In this document: positions 49,835-59,079 of the stretch, in pieces | How the letters are laid out: each line of letters opens with the position of its first letter | Position numbering within the stretch: position 1 is the first letter of the stretch | NCBI RefSeq assembly: GCF_003970795.1 | Contig: NZ_RWKW01000002.1 | Span: 62,001 to 126,000 of the forward strand | Length of the DNA stretch: 64,000 nt | Direction of reading: 5' to 3' | Source: Aquibium carbonis | GTDB lineage: Bacteria; Pseudomonadota; Alphaproteobacteria; Rhizobiales; Rhizobiaceae | Position numbers and translations under genes: made by a program | Notes under the pieces: generated by a model | The model's database searches: none | Told to the model about the DNA's origin: nothing | The model's input: the letters and a program-made list of their open reading frames with translations, nothing else

Positions 49835-52107
49835 GCGAAGGAGACCTCCTTCGACAAGGGCAACGAGCGGATGCGTTTGCCGGTCAGGGCATGGATCGCA
49901 TTGGCGAGGGCGGGCATGGCCGGCGGCGTGCCGATTTCGCCAGCACCGCCCATCTTGTGGTAGTTTTCCAAGATCGCGACTTCGAAATCGGGGCATTGAT
50001 GAATGCGCATGGCGTCGTGGTCATGGAAGTTCGACTGTTCGACCTTGCCGTCGGCGAAGGTCACCTCCTGGCTCATCGCTGCAGAGAGACCGTAGATGGC
50101 ACCCGAAACGAGCTGCGCCTCGATGATGCCGGGGTCGAGCGCCGTGCCGACATCGGCGGCAATCCAGACCTTGTCGATCCTGAGGCCTGCTTCGGTCTGA
50201 GAGACCTGAACGACTTCCGCGACCCAGGACCCGAACGACAGGGTGAAGGCAAAGCCCTTGGCCGTTCCCTCCGGCGATGGCGCGCTCCAGTCGGACATCT
50301 CGGCCACTTTCTCGACCACAGCCAGCGCGGCCGGGTAGTCCTTCATGAGGCGACGACGCAGCTCGATCGGATCAAGTCCGCCCGCAACGGCGATCTCGTC
50401 CATGAAGCATTCGTGGAAGAAGCCGTTGAAGGAGTTTCCGACGGCGCGCCAGAAGCCTACCGGAACGCCTAGGTCCGCTTCGATCCCGGTGACCCGGTAG
50501 TTCGGTATCGTGTAGGGCTGGTTGCAGGCGCCGTCGACGATCGACTTGTCGGGTCCCACCGGCGAAATGGATGGAAAGGTACGGCGCAGGATTCCCGCGA
50601 TCACCGAAGGTGAAGCAATGCGCATCTCGACTGCCTGCGGCAGTCCGTCAGCACCGAGACGCGCGCGAAAACGCCCGGCGGCGGCCGGTCGGTAGGTGTC
50701 GTGCCGAGTGTCTTCCTCGCGCGTCCAAGTCACTTTGACCGGACGGCCATCCGCTTCGCGGGCCAGCGCCGCCGCATACATGGAGTAATCCATTTCGCCG
50801 CGCCGGCCGAAACCGCCTCCAAGTGAGGTGGTGTGAACCCGGACATTCTCCGTTTCGACGCCGGCGACATCGGCGCAGAGCTGGCGCGTCATCGTCGGGA
50901 ACTGATTCGGCGACCAGACGTCGAGAACGCCGTCCTTCAGTCTTGCCGTGGCGTTCATCGGCTCCATGCACATGTGGGCGAGGAACGGCACTTCGTATGT
51001 AGCTTCCACCAGTCGCTCGCCCGGCGCGCCGGCGAAGGCCGTGTCGACATTGCCGTCGTCGCGGGCTGAACTGCCGCCAGGTCGCGCAAGCGCCTCCGTC
51101 AGGCGCGCGCTCATCGCGGCACTGTCTGTCGGATAATCGGCCGCGCCCCACTCGACCTCGATCGCCTCTGCGGCCTTGAAGGCGGCCCAGGTATTCTGCG
51201 CGATGACGCCGAAGCCGCTGCCGTAGGTCGTGTCGATCGGCACGACCTTGACAACGCCTGGCATCGCCTGTGCTTTCGAGAGGTCCGCGTGCGTCGGCTT
51301 CTGCCAGAAGCGCGGGCTCATCCTGACCGTACCGAAGAGCATGTCCGGCTGCACGACGTCGACGCCGAAGATGGGGGCGCCGGTGACCTTGTCCAGCATG
51401 TCGACGCGCCTTTGCGGCTTGCCGAGCAGCTTCCAGTCTTCCGGCCGCTTCAGCACCACTCGAGACGGTGGGGCGATATCCGCCGCCGAGCGGGCAACCT
51501 CGCCATAGCTGACGGAACGACCGGACGCCCCATGCGTGATCCGGCCATCGCCGGTGGTCAGCTCGCGCTCGGACACGGCAAGCGACTTCGCAGCTGCGGA
51601 CACCAGCATCTGGCGGGCGGCCGCACCCGCCTGCCGCATCCGGTCGAAGCCGTCACGCGTCGAGGAGGAACCGCCCGTACCCTGCAAGCCGAGCACCTTG
51701 CCGACGCCGCCCATGGCGCCCCGCATGATCTCGGCCATGATGCTCTCGTCATAGAAGGGGAATGGTCCTCCTTCCGCCAGCATCTCGGTGTTGTAATAGG
51801 CGTAGGATGCCGGGCCATGCTCGACGGTCACGGCTTCCAGCGGTACGTCCAGTTCCTCGGCCACCAGGGCCGCGAGCGTCGTGGAGATGCCCTGGCCCAT
51901 TTCCGCGCGCGGCGCGATCACGGTGATGGTGTTGTCTTCCGCGATCTTCACATAGGGATTGAAGGTCGCCTCGCCCTCGGCGAGGTCACCCTCCAGCGGG
52001 TTGGGGTATGGACGGCGATAGTAGTAGTAGCCGACCGCAATGCCGCCGGTGACAGCAGCGGCGCCGATGAGAAAGACGCGACGGGTGATCTTGCCAAGGC
52101 TTGCCAT
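49831..52107 (-). CDS. Molybdopterin-binding oxidoreductase large subunit (isoquinoline 1-oxidoreductase beta type)
   Basis: 758 residues of the xanthine-dehydrogenase family. It begins with a twin-arginine-type signal: MASLGKITRRVFLIGA (Arg9-Arg10), so it is probably exported to the periplasm folded with cofactor. Conserved blocks include EMGQGISTTLAALVAEEL, SLGGGFGRRGEMDY and VGFWRAVGNSFNGFF. It hydroxylates N-heterocycles or oxidises aldehydes in relatives; the actual substrate is unknown. It lies 2 bp after the iron-sulphur subunit gene and overlaps the diheme cytochrome by 4 bp. Confidence 0.9.
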   Translation of the reverse strand: MASLGKITRRVFLIGAAAVTGGIAVGYYYYRRPYPNPLEGDLAEGEATFNPYVKIAEDNTITVIAPRAEMGQGISTTLAALVAEELDVPLEAVTVEHGPASYAYYNTEMLAEGGPFPFYDESIMAEIMRGAMGGVGKVLGLQGTGGSSSTRDGFDRMRQAGAAARQMLVSAAAKSLAVSERELTTGDGRITHGASGRSVSYGEVARSAADIAPPSRVVLKRPEDWKLLGKPQRRVDMLDKVTGAPIFGVDVVQPDMLFGTVRMSPRFWQKPTHADLSKAQAMPGVVKVVPIDTTYGSGFGVIAQNTWAAFKAAEAIEVEWGAADYPTDSAAMSARLTEALARPGGSSARDDGNVDTAFAGAPGERLVEATYEVPFLAHMCMEPMNATARLKDGVLDVWSPNQFPTMTRQLCADVAGVETENVRVHTTSLGGGFGRRGEMDYSMYAAALAREADGRPVKVTWTREEDTRHDTYRPAAAGRFRARLGADGLPQAVEMRIASPSVIAGILRRTFPSISPVGPDKSIVDGACNQPYTIPNYRVTGIEADLGVPVGFWRAVGNSFNGFFHECFMDEIAVAGGLDPIELRRRLMKDYPAALAVVEKVAEMSDWSAPSPEGTAKGFAFTLSFGSWVAEVVQVSQTEAGLRIDKVWIAADVGTALDPGIIEAQLVSGAIYGLSAAMSQEVTFADGKVEQSNFHDHDAMRIHQCPDFEVAILENYHKMGGAGEIGTPPAMPALANAIHALTGKRIRSLPLSKEVSFA

Positions 52108-52109
52108 GG

Positions 52110-52571
52110 TCAGGCCCTCGCCAGCTTGAGGGCGGCGGCGCGCTTGATGGCCGCCCGGATCTTCGGATAGGTGCCGCAGCGGCATAGATTGCCCGCCATG
52201 GCGTTGTCGATGTCCTCGTCCGTCGGGTTGTCGATCTCATCCAGCAGAGCCGTCGCGCTCATGATCTGTCCCGCCTGGCAATATCCGCATTGCGCGACCT
52301 GCTCGTCGAGCCACGCCTGCTGGACGGCGGACAGGGCGCCATCCCGCGACAGGCCTTCGATGGTGACGACATCGCCTTCCACGCCGCCGACCGGCAGCAC
52401 GCAGGACCGTACAGGCGAGCCGTCGATCAGCACGGTGCAGGCACCACAGGCCGCGATGCCGCAGCCGAACTTCGGACCGAGGATACCGGCTAGATCCCGT
52501 AGCGCCCAAAGCAGCGGCATCTCCGGATCCGCGTCGATCTCCATCTGTTTACCGTCGACGGTCAGTCGCAT
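52110..52571 (-). CDS. 2Fe-2S subunit of the molybdoenzyme (isoquinoline 1-oxidoreductase alpha type)
   Basis: 153 residues with two [2Fe-2S] centres. Plant-ferredoxin-type cluster Cys37, Cys42, Cys45 and Cys57 ([13 protein letters not shown]...RSC), and the helical domain with [10 protein letters not shown] and NLCRCGTY. It is the electron-transfer partner of the large subunit. ATG 52571 is the first gene of the unit, divergent from the TetR gene across the perfect palindrome at 52637. Confidence 0.93.
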   Translation of the reverse strand: MRLTVDGKQMEIDADPEMPLLWALRDLAGILGPKFGCGIAACGACTVLIDGSPVRSCVLPVGGVEGDVVTIEGLSRDGALSAVQQAWLDEQVAQCGYCQAGQIMSATALLDEIDNPTDEDIDNAMAGNLCRCGTYPKIRAAIKRAAALKLARA

Positions 52572-52636
52572 GAGGGATACCCTTCGTTGTCGTCTCTCGC
52601 GATGGTGCTCTTTGGCGGAGCAGATTGCCCGACATC

Positions 52637-52661
52637 TTGACAAAATTCGTCATTTTGTCAA
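52637..52661. promoter_or_regulatory. Perfect 10-bp inverted repeat, probable TetR operator
   Basis: TTGACAAAAT-tcgtc-ATTTTGTCAA, a perfect 10+10 palindrome with a 5-bp centre, halfway between the divergent iorA-like and tetR genes. Each arm begins with TTGACA, the -35 consensus, so a bound dimer would cover both promoters. This is the textbook position for a TetR-family operator. Confidence 0.85.
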
Positions 52662-52690
52662 CAAGTGGAATACAGTATCAGGAAATCGTG

Positions 52691-53302
52691 ATGGACAGCC
52701 GTGCCGACCCGCCCGAAACGGACACCCGAGACGCCGAGAAGCGCACCCGCATCCTCGATGGCGCGGTGAAGGCGTTCCTCGCGTGCGGCTACCAGCGCAC
52801 CACTATGGACGACATCGCGCGGGCAGCCGAGATGTCGAGACCGTCGCTCTATCTTCAGTTCCGCAACAAGGCCGACATCTACCGTGCGATCGCGATGGAC
52901 ATGGTCGACTGGTCGGTTGAGACCGTGCAGCAGGCGATGGCCCGCCAGGAGCCGCTGCCCGACAGGCTTCGCAACGCCCTGGAAAACGGTGTCTTTGCCT
53001 TGCATGATCGTTTCGGCGGATCACCGCATGCCGCAGCGATGATGGACATGAAGAGCAGTCTCGCGGGCGACTTGATCACCGAATGGAAAAACCGACTCTG
53101 CACGATCTTTACCGCGGCCATCGCCAAGGATGCACGCGAGGGGAACATAGAGCTGGCCGAACGCGACCTGTCGCCGGAAATCCTCGCCTCGCTGCTGCTC
53201 GACGGGCTCGAAGGGATCAAGATGCGTATCGCTGATCCCGACGAGCAGCGCCGCGCCGCGCGCGGGCTGGTTCGCGTGGTGGTGCTGGCACTGGAGCGAT
53301 AG
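52691..53302 (+). CDS. TetR-family transcriptional regulator
   Basis: 203 residues: a helix-turn-helix (RILDGAVKAFLACGYQRTTMDDIARAAEMSRPSLYLQFRNKADIYRAI) and a ligand-binding C-domain. It is divergent from the molybdoenzyme operon across a perfect palindrome, so it most probably represses itself and that operon, released by the substrate or a related compound. A GTG three bases upstream (52688) is an equally possible start. Confidence 0.93.
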   Translation: MDSRADPPETDTRDAEKRTRILDGAVKAFLACGYQRTTMDDIARAAEMSRPSLYLQFRNKADIYRAIAMDMVDWSVETVQQAMARQEPLPDRLRNALENGVFALHDRFGGSPHAAAMMDMKSSLAGDLITEWKNRLCTIFTAAIAKDAREGNIELAERDLSPEILASLLLDGLEGIKMRIADPDEQRRAARGLVRVVVLALER

Positions 53303-53460
53303 GCGGCGTCCGGTTCATCGCCGCCGAAACGACCTCCGTTCATGATACGGTCGTGAAGACGTACCGTCGCATGCCAGCAGGGAGGAGCGACGATCTCAGG
53401 CCTCGAAATCGGTTCACAGGGGTTAATTCGCCTCGCAATCGTGAGCCGGAGCGTCTATCG

Positions 53461-54258
53461 GTGCGCCTCCTCCACGTGATCCCCGCCATGGATGCCCTGC
53501 CCACCGATCCGCTGTTTTATGCTGCCGCAATTCCGGCAGTGATCCTCGTCGGTCTCGCCAAGGGCGGACTGGGGGGCGCGATGGGTTTTCTCGGCGTGCC
53601 CGTCATGGCGCTCGCGATCTCGCCGATCCAGGCAGCCGCGATCCTGTTACCGATCCTCGTCGTGATGGACATGGTTTCCCTCTGGTCCTGGCGCGGCCAT
53701 TACCACCTGCCGACGCTCGCCGTGCTCCTGCCCGGCGCCCTCGTGGGTATCGGCCTTGGCTGGCTGACCGCCGCCGTCGTCACCCCCGACATGGTGCGGC
53801 TGATCCTGGGCGTCGTCACCACGCTCTTCGTCCTGCGTTGGCTCTGGCAGAAATACGCCCGTTCCGAGATGGCTGCCCCGCAGAGGCCGGTTCTCGGCGT
53901 CTTCTGGGGAACCATCAGCGGCTTCACCAGCTTCGTGGCGCATGCGGGCGGCCCGCCTTTCCAGGTCTACGTCCTGCCGCAGAAGCTTGCCCCCGCGCTC
54001 TATGTCGGCACCAGCGTCATCTACTTCGCCGTCGTCAACGCGGTGAAGCTCGTGCCCTATTTCGCTCTCGGACAGTTCGACACCGCGAACCTGACCGCGT
54101 CGGCGATCCTGTTGCCGTTAGCGCCGATCGCCACCCTGGCTGGTGCGTACATCGTCCGTCGCCTGAATGCCGACGTCTTCTACGGTTTGACCTATGCCAC
54201 GGTCATGATCGTGGCCTTGAAGCTGCTGTGGGATGGAATTGCAGCCATGACCGGCTGA
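53461..54258 (+). CDS. TauE/SafE-family sulfite/anion exporter
   Basis: 265 residues and eight helices. The family core VGLAKGGLGGAMGFLGVPVMAL and the mid-protein GFTSFVAHAGGPPFQVYVLPQKL are present. Exports or imports sulphur-containing anions in relatives; substrate unknown. GTG 53461 has GGAG nine bases upstream; ATG 53488 is an alternative. A second, distant paralogue lies at 59933. Confidence 0.9.
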   Translation: MRLLHVIPAMDALPTDPLFYAAAIPAVILVGLAKGGLGGAMGFLGVPVMALAISPIQAAAILLPILVVMDMVSLWSWRGHYHLPTLAVLLPGALVGIGLGWLTAAVVTPDMVRLILGVVTTLFVLRWLWQKYARSEMAAPQRPVLGVFWGTISGFTSFVAHAGGPPFQVYVLPQKLAPALYVGTSVIYFAVVNAVKLVPYFALGQFDTANLTASAILLPLAPIATLAGAYIVRRLNADVFYGLTYATVMIVALKLLWDGIAAMTG

Positions 54259-54343
54259 CCGGCACCGCATTGCCCTGTCTGCGTAACGAACTGTGATTCG
54301 ACGCGACGGAACTTCCGCCCGAATCAGTGCCTTTCTCCACGCC

Positions 54344-55537
54344 ATGTCCCAGATGCCCAATCCACAGCGCGACACGCGCCTCGACGTTTTCCGCGCGCTG
54401 GCGCTGATCACGATCTACGTGAACCACGTTCCGGGCACGATCTACGAAAGCCTGACCCACAAGAACGCCGGATTCTCAGACGCGGCGGAGGCCTTCGTCC
54501 TGATCTCGGGCATCGCCGCCGGCTTTGCCTACGGGACGAAATTCGAGCCAGGCCGCCGGCTCCTGACCACGTTGCGCGCCTGGCGCCGTGCCGGCGTTCT
54601 CTATGTCGCGCACATGATGACCACGCTGGCCACGCTCGGCATTTTCGCAGGGGGTGCCATCTGGTTTGCGGAACCGTCGCTGATGGGGAAGATCAACATC
54701 CAGAGCCTCGTCGATGCGCCCGTCGAGGCACTGCTGGGACTCGTCACCCTCGGCCACCAGCTCGGGTATAACAACATCCTGTCGATGTACGCGGTCGTTC
54801 TCCTGATGCTGCCGGGTTTCCTGCTGCTCCTCCGTTTCGGCCTCGGCCCGCTGCTGGCCGTCTCCTTCGGGCTATGGCTTGCGGCCGGTTTGTGGCGAAT
54901 AGGCCCGCCCAACTATCCAAACGAAGGGCTGTGGTTCCTGAACCCGCTGTCCTGGCAGTTCCTGTTCGTCATCGGCCTGGCGGGCGCGATCCACGTCAGG
55001 CGCGGCGGCACCATTCCCTTCATGCCTTGGCTGGCAGCCGTCGCGCTCGCCTGTGTTGTCGTCGCGTTTGCCTGGGTCCGCGTTCCGCTCTGGGGCATTG
55101 ACGTGTCGATGGGCCTGCCGGCGGTCCTCACCGGCTTCGACAAGACCTTCCTGTCGGCACCGCGCCTGCTGCACGTGCTGGCCGCCGCCTACCTGATCGT
55201 GGCGATCACGCCGCTCAATGCGCTGGCGCGCACCGACCAGCGCAACCCGCTGGCCATCCTCGGCCGCCACGCCCTGCCGGTCTTCATTGCCGGCACGTTG
55301 TTGTCGATGGCGGCCCAGGTGTTGAAGTCCGTTTACGTCCCAAGCTTCGTCCTCGATACCGCTCTGATCATGGGGGGCATCGCGCTGCAATTCGCACTGG
55401 CGTTCTGGCTCGACTGGCTCGGCCGGCTCGAAAAGCACGTGGCCGCGCTGCCTCCCCTGTCGGCGAAGCAATCTTCCGCGCGCATCGGCGAAAAAGAACC
55501 GCGCGGGCTTGTCGTCGAGCCGTTGCAGGTTCGCTGA
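54344..55537 (+). CDS. opgC: OpgC-type glucan/acyl modification membrane protein
   Basis: 397 residues with about ten helices. The start RDTRLDVFRALALITIYVNHVPGTIYESLTHKNAGFSDAAEAFVLISGIAAGFAYG in parts matches OpgC, the protein that adds succinyl groups to periplasmic or cyclic beta-glucans. Acyltransferase-3-like. The start is uncertain: ATG 54344 has no good ribosome site, ATG 54353 or GTG 54293 could also be used. Confidence 0.86.
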   Translation: MSQMPNPQRDTRLDVFRALALITIYVNHVPGTIYESLTHKNAGFSDAAEAFVLISGIAAGFAYGTKFEPGRRLLTTLRAWRRAGVLYVAHMMTTLATLGIFAGGAIWFAEPSLMGKINIQSLVDAPVEALLGLVTLGHQLGYNNILSMYAVVLLMLPGFLLLLRFGLGPLLAVSFGLWLAAGLWRIGPPNYPNEGLWFLNPLSWQFLFVIGLAGAIHVRRGGTIPFMPWLAAVALACVVVAFAWVRVPLWGIDVSMGLPAVLTGFDKTFLSAPRLLHVLAAAYLIVAITPLNALARTDQRNPLAILGRHALPVFIAGTLLSMAAQVLKSVYVPSFVLDTALIMGGIALQFALAFWLDWLGRLEKHVAALPPLSAKQSSARIGEKEPRGLVVEPLQVR

Positions 55538-55637
55538 GACGGCTTGCGGCTGAAGAAGCCGTCGTCGGCCAACAGAATGCGTGCAATTCGCACTGCACAT
55601 GAAATAGACTCCCGCGAAACGATTTCCGGGAGGATAC

Positions 55638-57278
55638 ATGCCGAACATCTACGACGAGGGTCTTGGTCGCAACGCCGCCAACCACCAGCCGCTGACACCG
55701 CTCACCTACCTGGAGCGCGCGGCGCGGACCTTCCCCGACCAGGTGGCGGTCATCCATGGCGCCTCCAGGCTCAGCTATGCCCGCTTCTACGAACGCACGC
55801 GTCGACTGGCCTCCGCGCTCGACGGCCGGGGCATCGGCAAGGGCGACACGGTGACGGTGATGCTGTCCAACACGCCCGCGATGCTGGAAGCGCATTTCGG
55901 CGTGCCGATGGTGAAGGCCGTCCTGCATTCGCTCAACACGCGCCTGGATGCGGCCGTGATCGCCTTCCAGCTCGACCATGCCGAGACGAAGGTGCTGATC
56001 GTCGACCGCGAGTTTTCCGGCGTCATGAAGGAGGCCCTGACGCTTGCCACCGTTCGCCCTCTGGTGATCGACTATGATGATCCAGAGTACCCCGCCGATG
56101 CGCCCTATCCAAAGGGCGAGCGGATCGGAACGCTCGACTTTGAAAGTTTCGTCCAGTCGGGCGATGCCGGATTCGAGTGGTCGATGCCGGACGACGAGTG
56201 GGACGCGATCTCGCTCAACTACACGTCCGGCACGACCGGAAATCCGAAAGGCGTGGTCTATCATCATCGCGGCGCGGCGCTGATGGCCTACTCGAACACC
56301 ATCCATGCGGGCATGGGACGGCATCCGGTCTATCTCTGGACGCTGCCCATGTTCCACTGCAACGGCTGGTGCTTTCCATGGACACTCGCCGTGCAGGCCG
56401 GCACCCATGTCTGCCTGCGATGGGTGCGGCCCGGCGCCATGTACGAGGCCATCGCCGACCATGGCGTGACGCATCTGTGCGGCGCACCGATCGTCATGTC
56501 GACGCTCATCAATGCGACCGACGCCGACAAGCGTGAATTCTCGCAGACGGTCTGTTTCAACACGGCTGCCGCCCCGCCACCCGAAGCCGTGCTCGCCGGC
56601 ATGGCCGATGCGGGCTTCCTGGTCACCCATCTTTATGGCCTGACCGAGACCTACGGACCCGCGGTCGTGAACGAATGGAAGAGCGAGTGGGATGCACTCG
56701 ACAAGGATCCCCGCATGGCGAAGAAGGCGCGGCAGGGCGTGCGTTACGCCGCGCTCGACGGGTTGACCGTGATGGATCCGGCGACGATGACGCGCACGCC
56801 GGCCGATGGCGAGACCATCGGCGAGGTGATGTTCCGTGGCAACATCGTCATGAAAGGCTACCTGAAGAACCCCGCCGCCACGCAGGAGGCGCTGGCCGGC
56901 GGCTGGTTCCACTCCGGTGATCTCGGCGTCATGCATCCCGACGGCTATATCCAGTTGAAGGATCGCTCGAAGGACATCATCATTTCCGGCGGCGAGAACA
57001 TCTCCTCCATCGAGGTGGAGGACGCGCTCTACAAACATCCGGCCGTCGCCTCCTGCGGCGTGGTAGCGCGACCGGACGAAAAGTGGGGCGAAACGCCTGT
57101 CGCCTACGTCGAGCTGAAGCCCGGCAGGCAGGCAACCGAAGACGAGATCATCGCGCACTGCCGCGCGCTGCTCGCCCGCTTCAAGGTTCCCAAGCAGGTG
57201 ATCTTCGCCGAGATCCCGAAGACCAGCACCGGCAAGATCCAGAAGTTCCGGCTGCGCGACCTGGCAAGGGACCTCTGA
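55638..57278 (+). CDS. Acyl-CoA synthetase (AMP-forming)
   Basis: 546-residue ANL-superfamily ligase. AMP-binding P-loop YTSGTTGNPKG at residues 195-205, GLTETYG at about 334, the hinge/arginine region LKDRSKDIIISGGENISS and the catalytic Lys533 in TSTGKIQK. The length and motifs fit a medium- or long-chain fatty acyl-CoA synthetase, but dimethylsulfoniopropionate or aryl substrates cannot be excluded. It starts 100 bp after opgC and ends before a hairpin terminator. Confidence 0.92.
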   Translation: MPNIYDEGLGRNAANHQPLTPLTYLERAARTFPDQVAVIHGASRLSYARFYERTRRLASALDGRGIGKGDTVTVMLSNTPAMLEAHFGVPMVKAVLHSLNTRLDAAVIAFQLDHAETKVLIVDREFSGVMKEALTLATVRPLVIDYDDPEYPADAPYPKGERIGTLDFESFVQSGDAGFEWSMPDDEWDAISLNYTSGTTGNPKGVVYHHRGAALMAYSNTIHAGMGRHPVYLWTLPMFHCNGWCFPWTLAVQAGTHVCLRWVRPGAMYEAIADHGVTHLCGAPIVMSTLINATDADKREFSQTVCFNTAAAPPPEAVLAGMADAGFLVTHLYGLTETYGPAVVNEWKSEWDALDKDPRMAKKARQGVRYAALDGLTVMDPATMTRTPADGETIGEVMFRGNIVMKGYLKNPAATQEALAGGWFHSGDLGVMHPDGYIQLKDRSKDIIISGGENISSIEVEDALYKHPAVASCGVVARPDEKWGETPVAYVELKPGRQATEDEIIAHCRALLARFKVPKQVIFAEIPKTSTGKIQKFRLRDLARDL

Positions 57279-57316
57279 CCAACGCGGGCTCAGGGCGAAA
57301 CAGCAAGGAAACCCTT

Positions 57317-57360
57317 CATGATGGCGGGCGATGCCAGCCGCGCCATCATGTTCGCTTTTT
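57317..57360 (+). terminator. Putative terminator after the acyl-CoA synthetase
   Basis: CATGATGGCG (57317-57326), a 14-base loop, CGCCATCATG (57341-57350), then TTCGCTTTTT. The 10-bp stem is perfect; the T tract is interrupted, so moderate confidence. Confidence 0.65.
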
Positions 57361-57495
57361 CAGCGCTGAGCGAAATACCTAACAGTTGCGAATTCGTCTT
57401 TCGGACAAACAGCGTCTCGACGCCGTGATGAAGCCTTTCGAGCCGAATCGAATGGTATCGCGGCCGAATGATCAAACAACGAAAGGCATACGCAA

Positions 57496-57921
57496 ATGCA
57501 GGGCGCTGCACGCAATTTCTTCAGTCTCGCCATTCTCTACGCCATTGGCGGACTGGTCCTCGGTCTCCACATGTCGATCACCCACGACCACGGCCAGATG
57601 CCCGTCCATGCCCATGCGATGGTCGCCGGATGGCTCATGTCGTCAGTCTTCGCCTTCTTCTACCATCTGTTTCCGTTGGTCGGCCGATCGCGGCTGGCTA
57701 CTGTCCATTTCTGGCTGCAGGGCGTGTCCGGCGTCGCGCTGGTCGTCGGCCTTTTCTTCCTGCTAGCGGGCAACACCAGCGTCGAGCCGGTGGTGGCGGT
57801 CTCGTCGATCGGCTTCTTCGCGGGCGTTCTGCTGTTCGCGGCGATCGCGCTTCCTGCGATCTGGCGCGAACCCGCACAGATGGAACGCCGCATCCCGGGA
57901 TCGGCGCTTCAAGAATCGTGA
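57496..57921 (+). CDS. Small four-helix membrane protein resembling part of a haem-copper oxidase
   Basis: 141 residues with four hydrophobic helices. The segment HMSITHDHGQMPVHAHAMVAGWLMSSVFAFFYHLFPLVG has several closely spaced histidines and resembles the first helices of cbb3/NorB-type subunit I, in which HxH and the GW motif coordinate haem. No further oxidase subunits are nearby. The function is unknown; it may bind haem or metal. No ribosome site stands out. Confidence 0.65.
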   Translation: MQGAARNFFSLAILYAIGGLVLGLHMSITHDHGQMPVHAHAMVAGWLMSSVFAFFYHLFPLVGRSRLATVHFWLQGVSGVALVVGLFFLLAGNTSVEPVVAVSSIGFFAGVLLFAAIALPAIWREPAQMERRIPGSALQES

Positions 57922-57934
57922 AGGCATGACGAGC

Positions 57935-57955
57935 GGGGCCGGCTCACACGGCCCC
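57935..57955 (+). terminator. Weak terminator of the four-helix gene
   Basis: GGGGCCG, loop GCTCACA (the first G shared), CGGCCCC, then GTTTCGTC. Perfect 7-bp stem with a poor T tract. Confidence 0.5.
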
Positions 57956-57973
57956 GTTTCGTCGCCACAAACG

Positions 57974-57997
57974 AAAAGGGCCGCCCGAAGGCGACCC
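57974..57997 (-). terminator. Terminator of the outer-membrane protein gene
   Basis: Minus strand: GGGTCGCC, loop TTCG, GGCGGCCC with one mismatch, followed by TTTT. It lies 25 bp after the stop of the barrel gene. Confidence 0.8.
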
Positions 57998-58021
57998 TGA
58001 AACCGTGCATGTGTGATCCGG

Positions 58022-58711
58022 TTACTGGCCGAAGCGCCACTTCAGCGCAGCGCCCACCGTGTGCAGTTCGCCCGAACCGGTGGCAACGACATTGCTTGCG
58101 AAGGCGTAGTCCTTGCTTCCCAGATCGGTGTATCGGTATTCGAGCGACGTGCTGATGTTGCGCGAAAGCCCGACCTCGACGCCGATGCCAGCGGTCCAGC
58201 CGACATGCATGTTGCTGTCGCTTGCATTCATCTGGCCGGATATGGATATCTCTGTGTCCGCAGCCGCCACGCCGGCGGTCACGTAAGGCATCACGTTATC
58301 GAAAGCGTAGCCGAGGCGTCCGCGCAGCGACCCCATCCACTTGATTTCCGCGCTGATATCGTCGGTATCGAACGCGATGCCCGCCCCGTCGATCCCCGAC
58401 CAGGAAACGTCGCCCTCGACACCGAAAACCCAGGAGCCATGCTGGATGTTGTAGCCGAGATTGAGTCCGGCGAACGCACCATCGATGTCGAAGCTACCGG
58501 ATGAGCCACCCCCGGCATTGGTTGTATAATCGGCGTCGCCCCAGCCATAGCCGGCCTGCGCGCCGACATAGAGTCCGGTCCAGTTGTACATGTCGGCCGG
58601 CATGGCCACCACCGGCTCATACACCACCGCGTCGGCCGCGTTCGCCGACGAGACATAGCCAGCCGCGAGCATGAGCGCGCCGATCGCCGAAGTCCGAACC
58701 AAATTCCGCAT
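58022..58711 (-). CDS. Omp25/31-like outer-membrane beta-barrel protein
   Basis: 229 residues with a signal peptide (MRNLVRTSAIGALMLAAGYVSSANA), then MYNWTGLYVGAQAGYGWGD, repeated Gly/Trp-rich strands and a C-terminal strand LKWRFGQ. Similar to the barrel at 35670 but in the classic Omp31-like form. The signal peptide supports ATG 58711; a second ATG directly upstream (58714) is also possible. Monocistronic and closed by its own terminator. Confidence 0.9.
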   Translation of the reverse strand: MRNLVRTSAIGALMLAAGYVSSANAADAVVYEPVVAMPADMYNWTGLYVGAQAGYGWGDADYTTNAGGGSSGSFDIDGAFAGLNLGYNIQHGSWVFGVEGDVSWSGIDGAGIAFDTDDISAEIKWMGSLRGRLGYAFDNVMPYVTAGVAAADTEISISGQMNASDSNMHVGWTAGIGVEVGLSRNISTSLEYRYTDLGSKDYAFASNVVATGSGELHTVGAALKWRFGQ

Positions 58712-58750
58712 CATTCTCTCCTGTCGTTCCAATTGGATCTTGCTTAACAC

Positions 58751-59079
58751 GACGACGCCGGCCCGGCGCGTTCATTCGACGAAATGGGCGAAGTTACGTC
58801 AGCACTGTGTTATTTTAGCTACATTGAAAGTAGGCGTACCAACGTGTGCCGGCCTTTCGGGGAACACGCCTACAAACAGGGCGGACCGATTTCGGCGAGA
58901 AAGAACGGGTCATGCCCTGGCCACGATGCCCCGTTCAGAAACGGCGCACCGAGTTTGTCACGGAGACGCACGGGCCAAGTAGAATTGCATTAAAATCGTG
59001 GGCTAAACCGATGAAGCCAAAAAGACCGGGTTTCCTTTGCTGCCTGTTAACCAAGCATTAGGCTTTACGGGCGTTTACT
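58751..59079. other. Intergenic region upstream of the barrel gene and the candidate small RNA
   Basis: About 330 bp without an acceptable gene; includes the promoter region of the barrel gene (right side of 58711 on the minus strand) and, at 59047-59061, TTAA-ccaagca-TTAG, which differs from a CtrA box by one base. AT-rich at 58800-58830. Confidence 0.45.
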
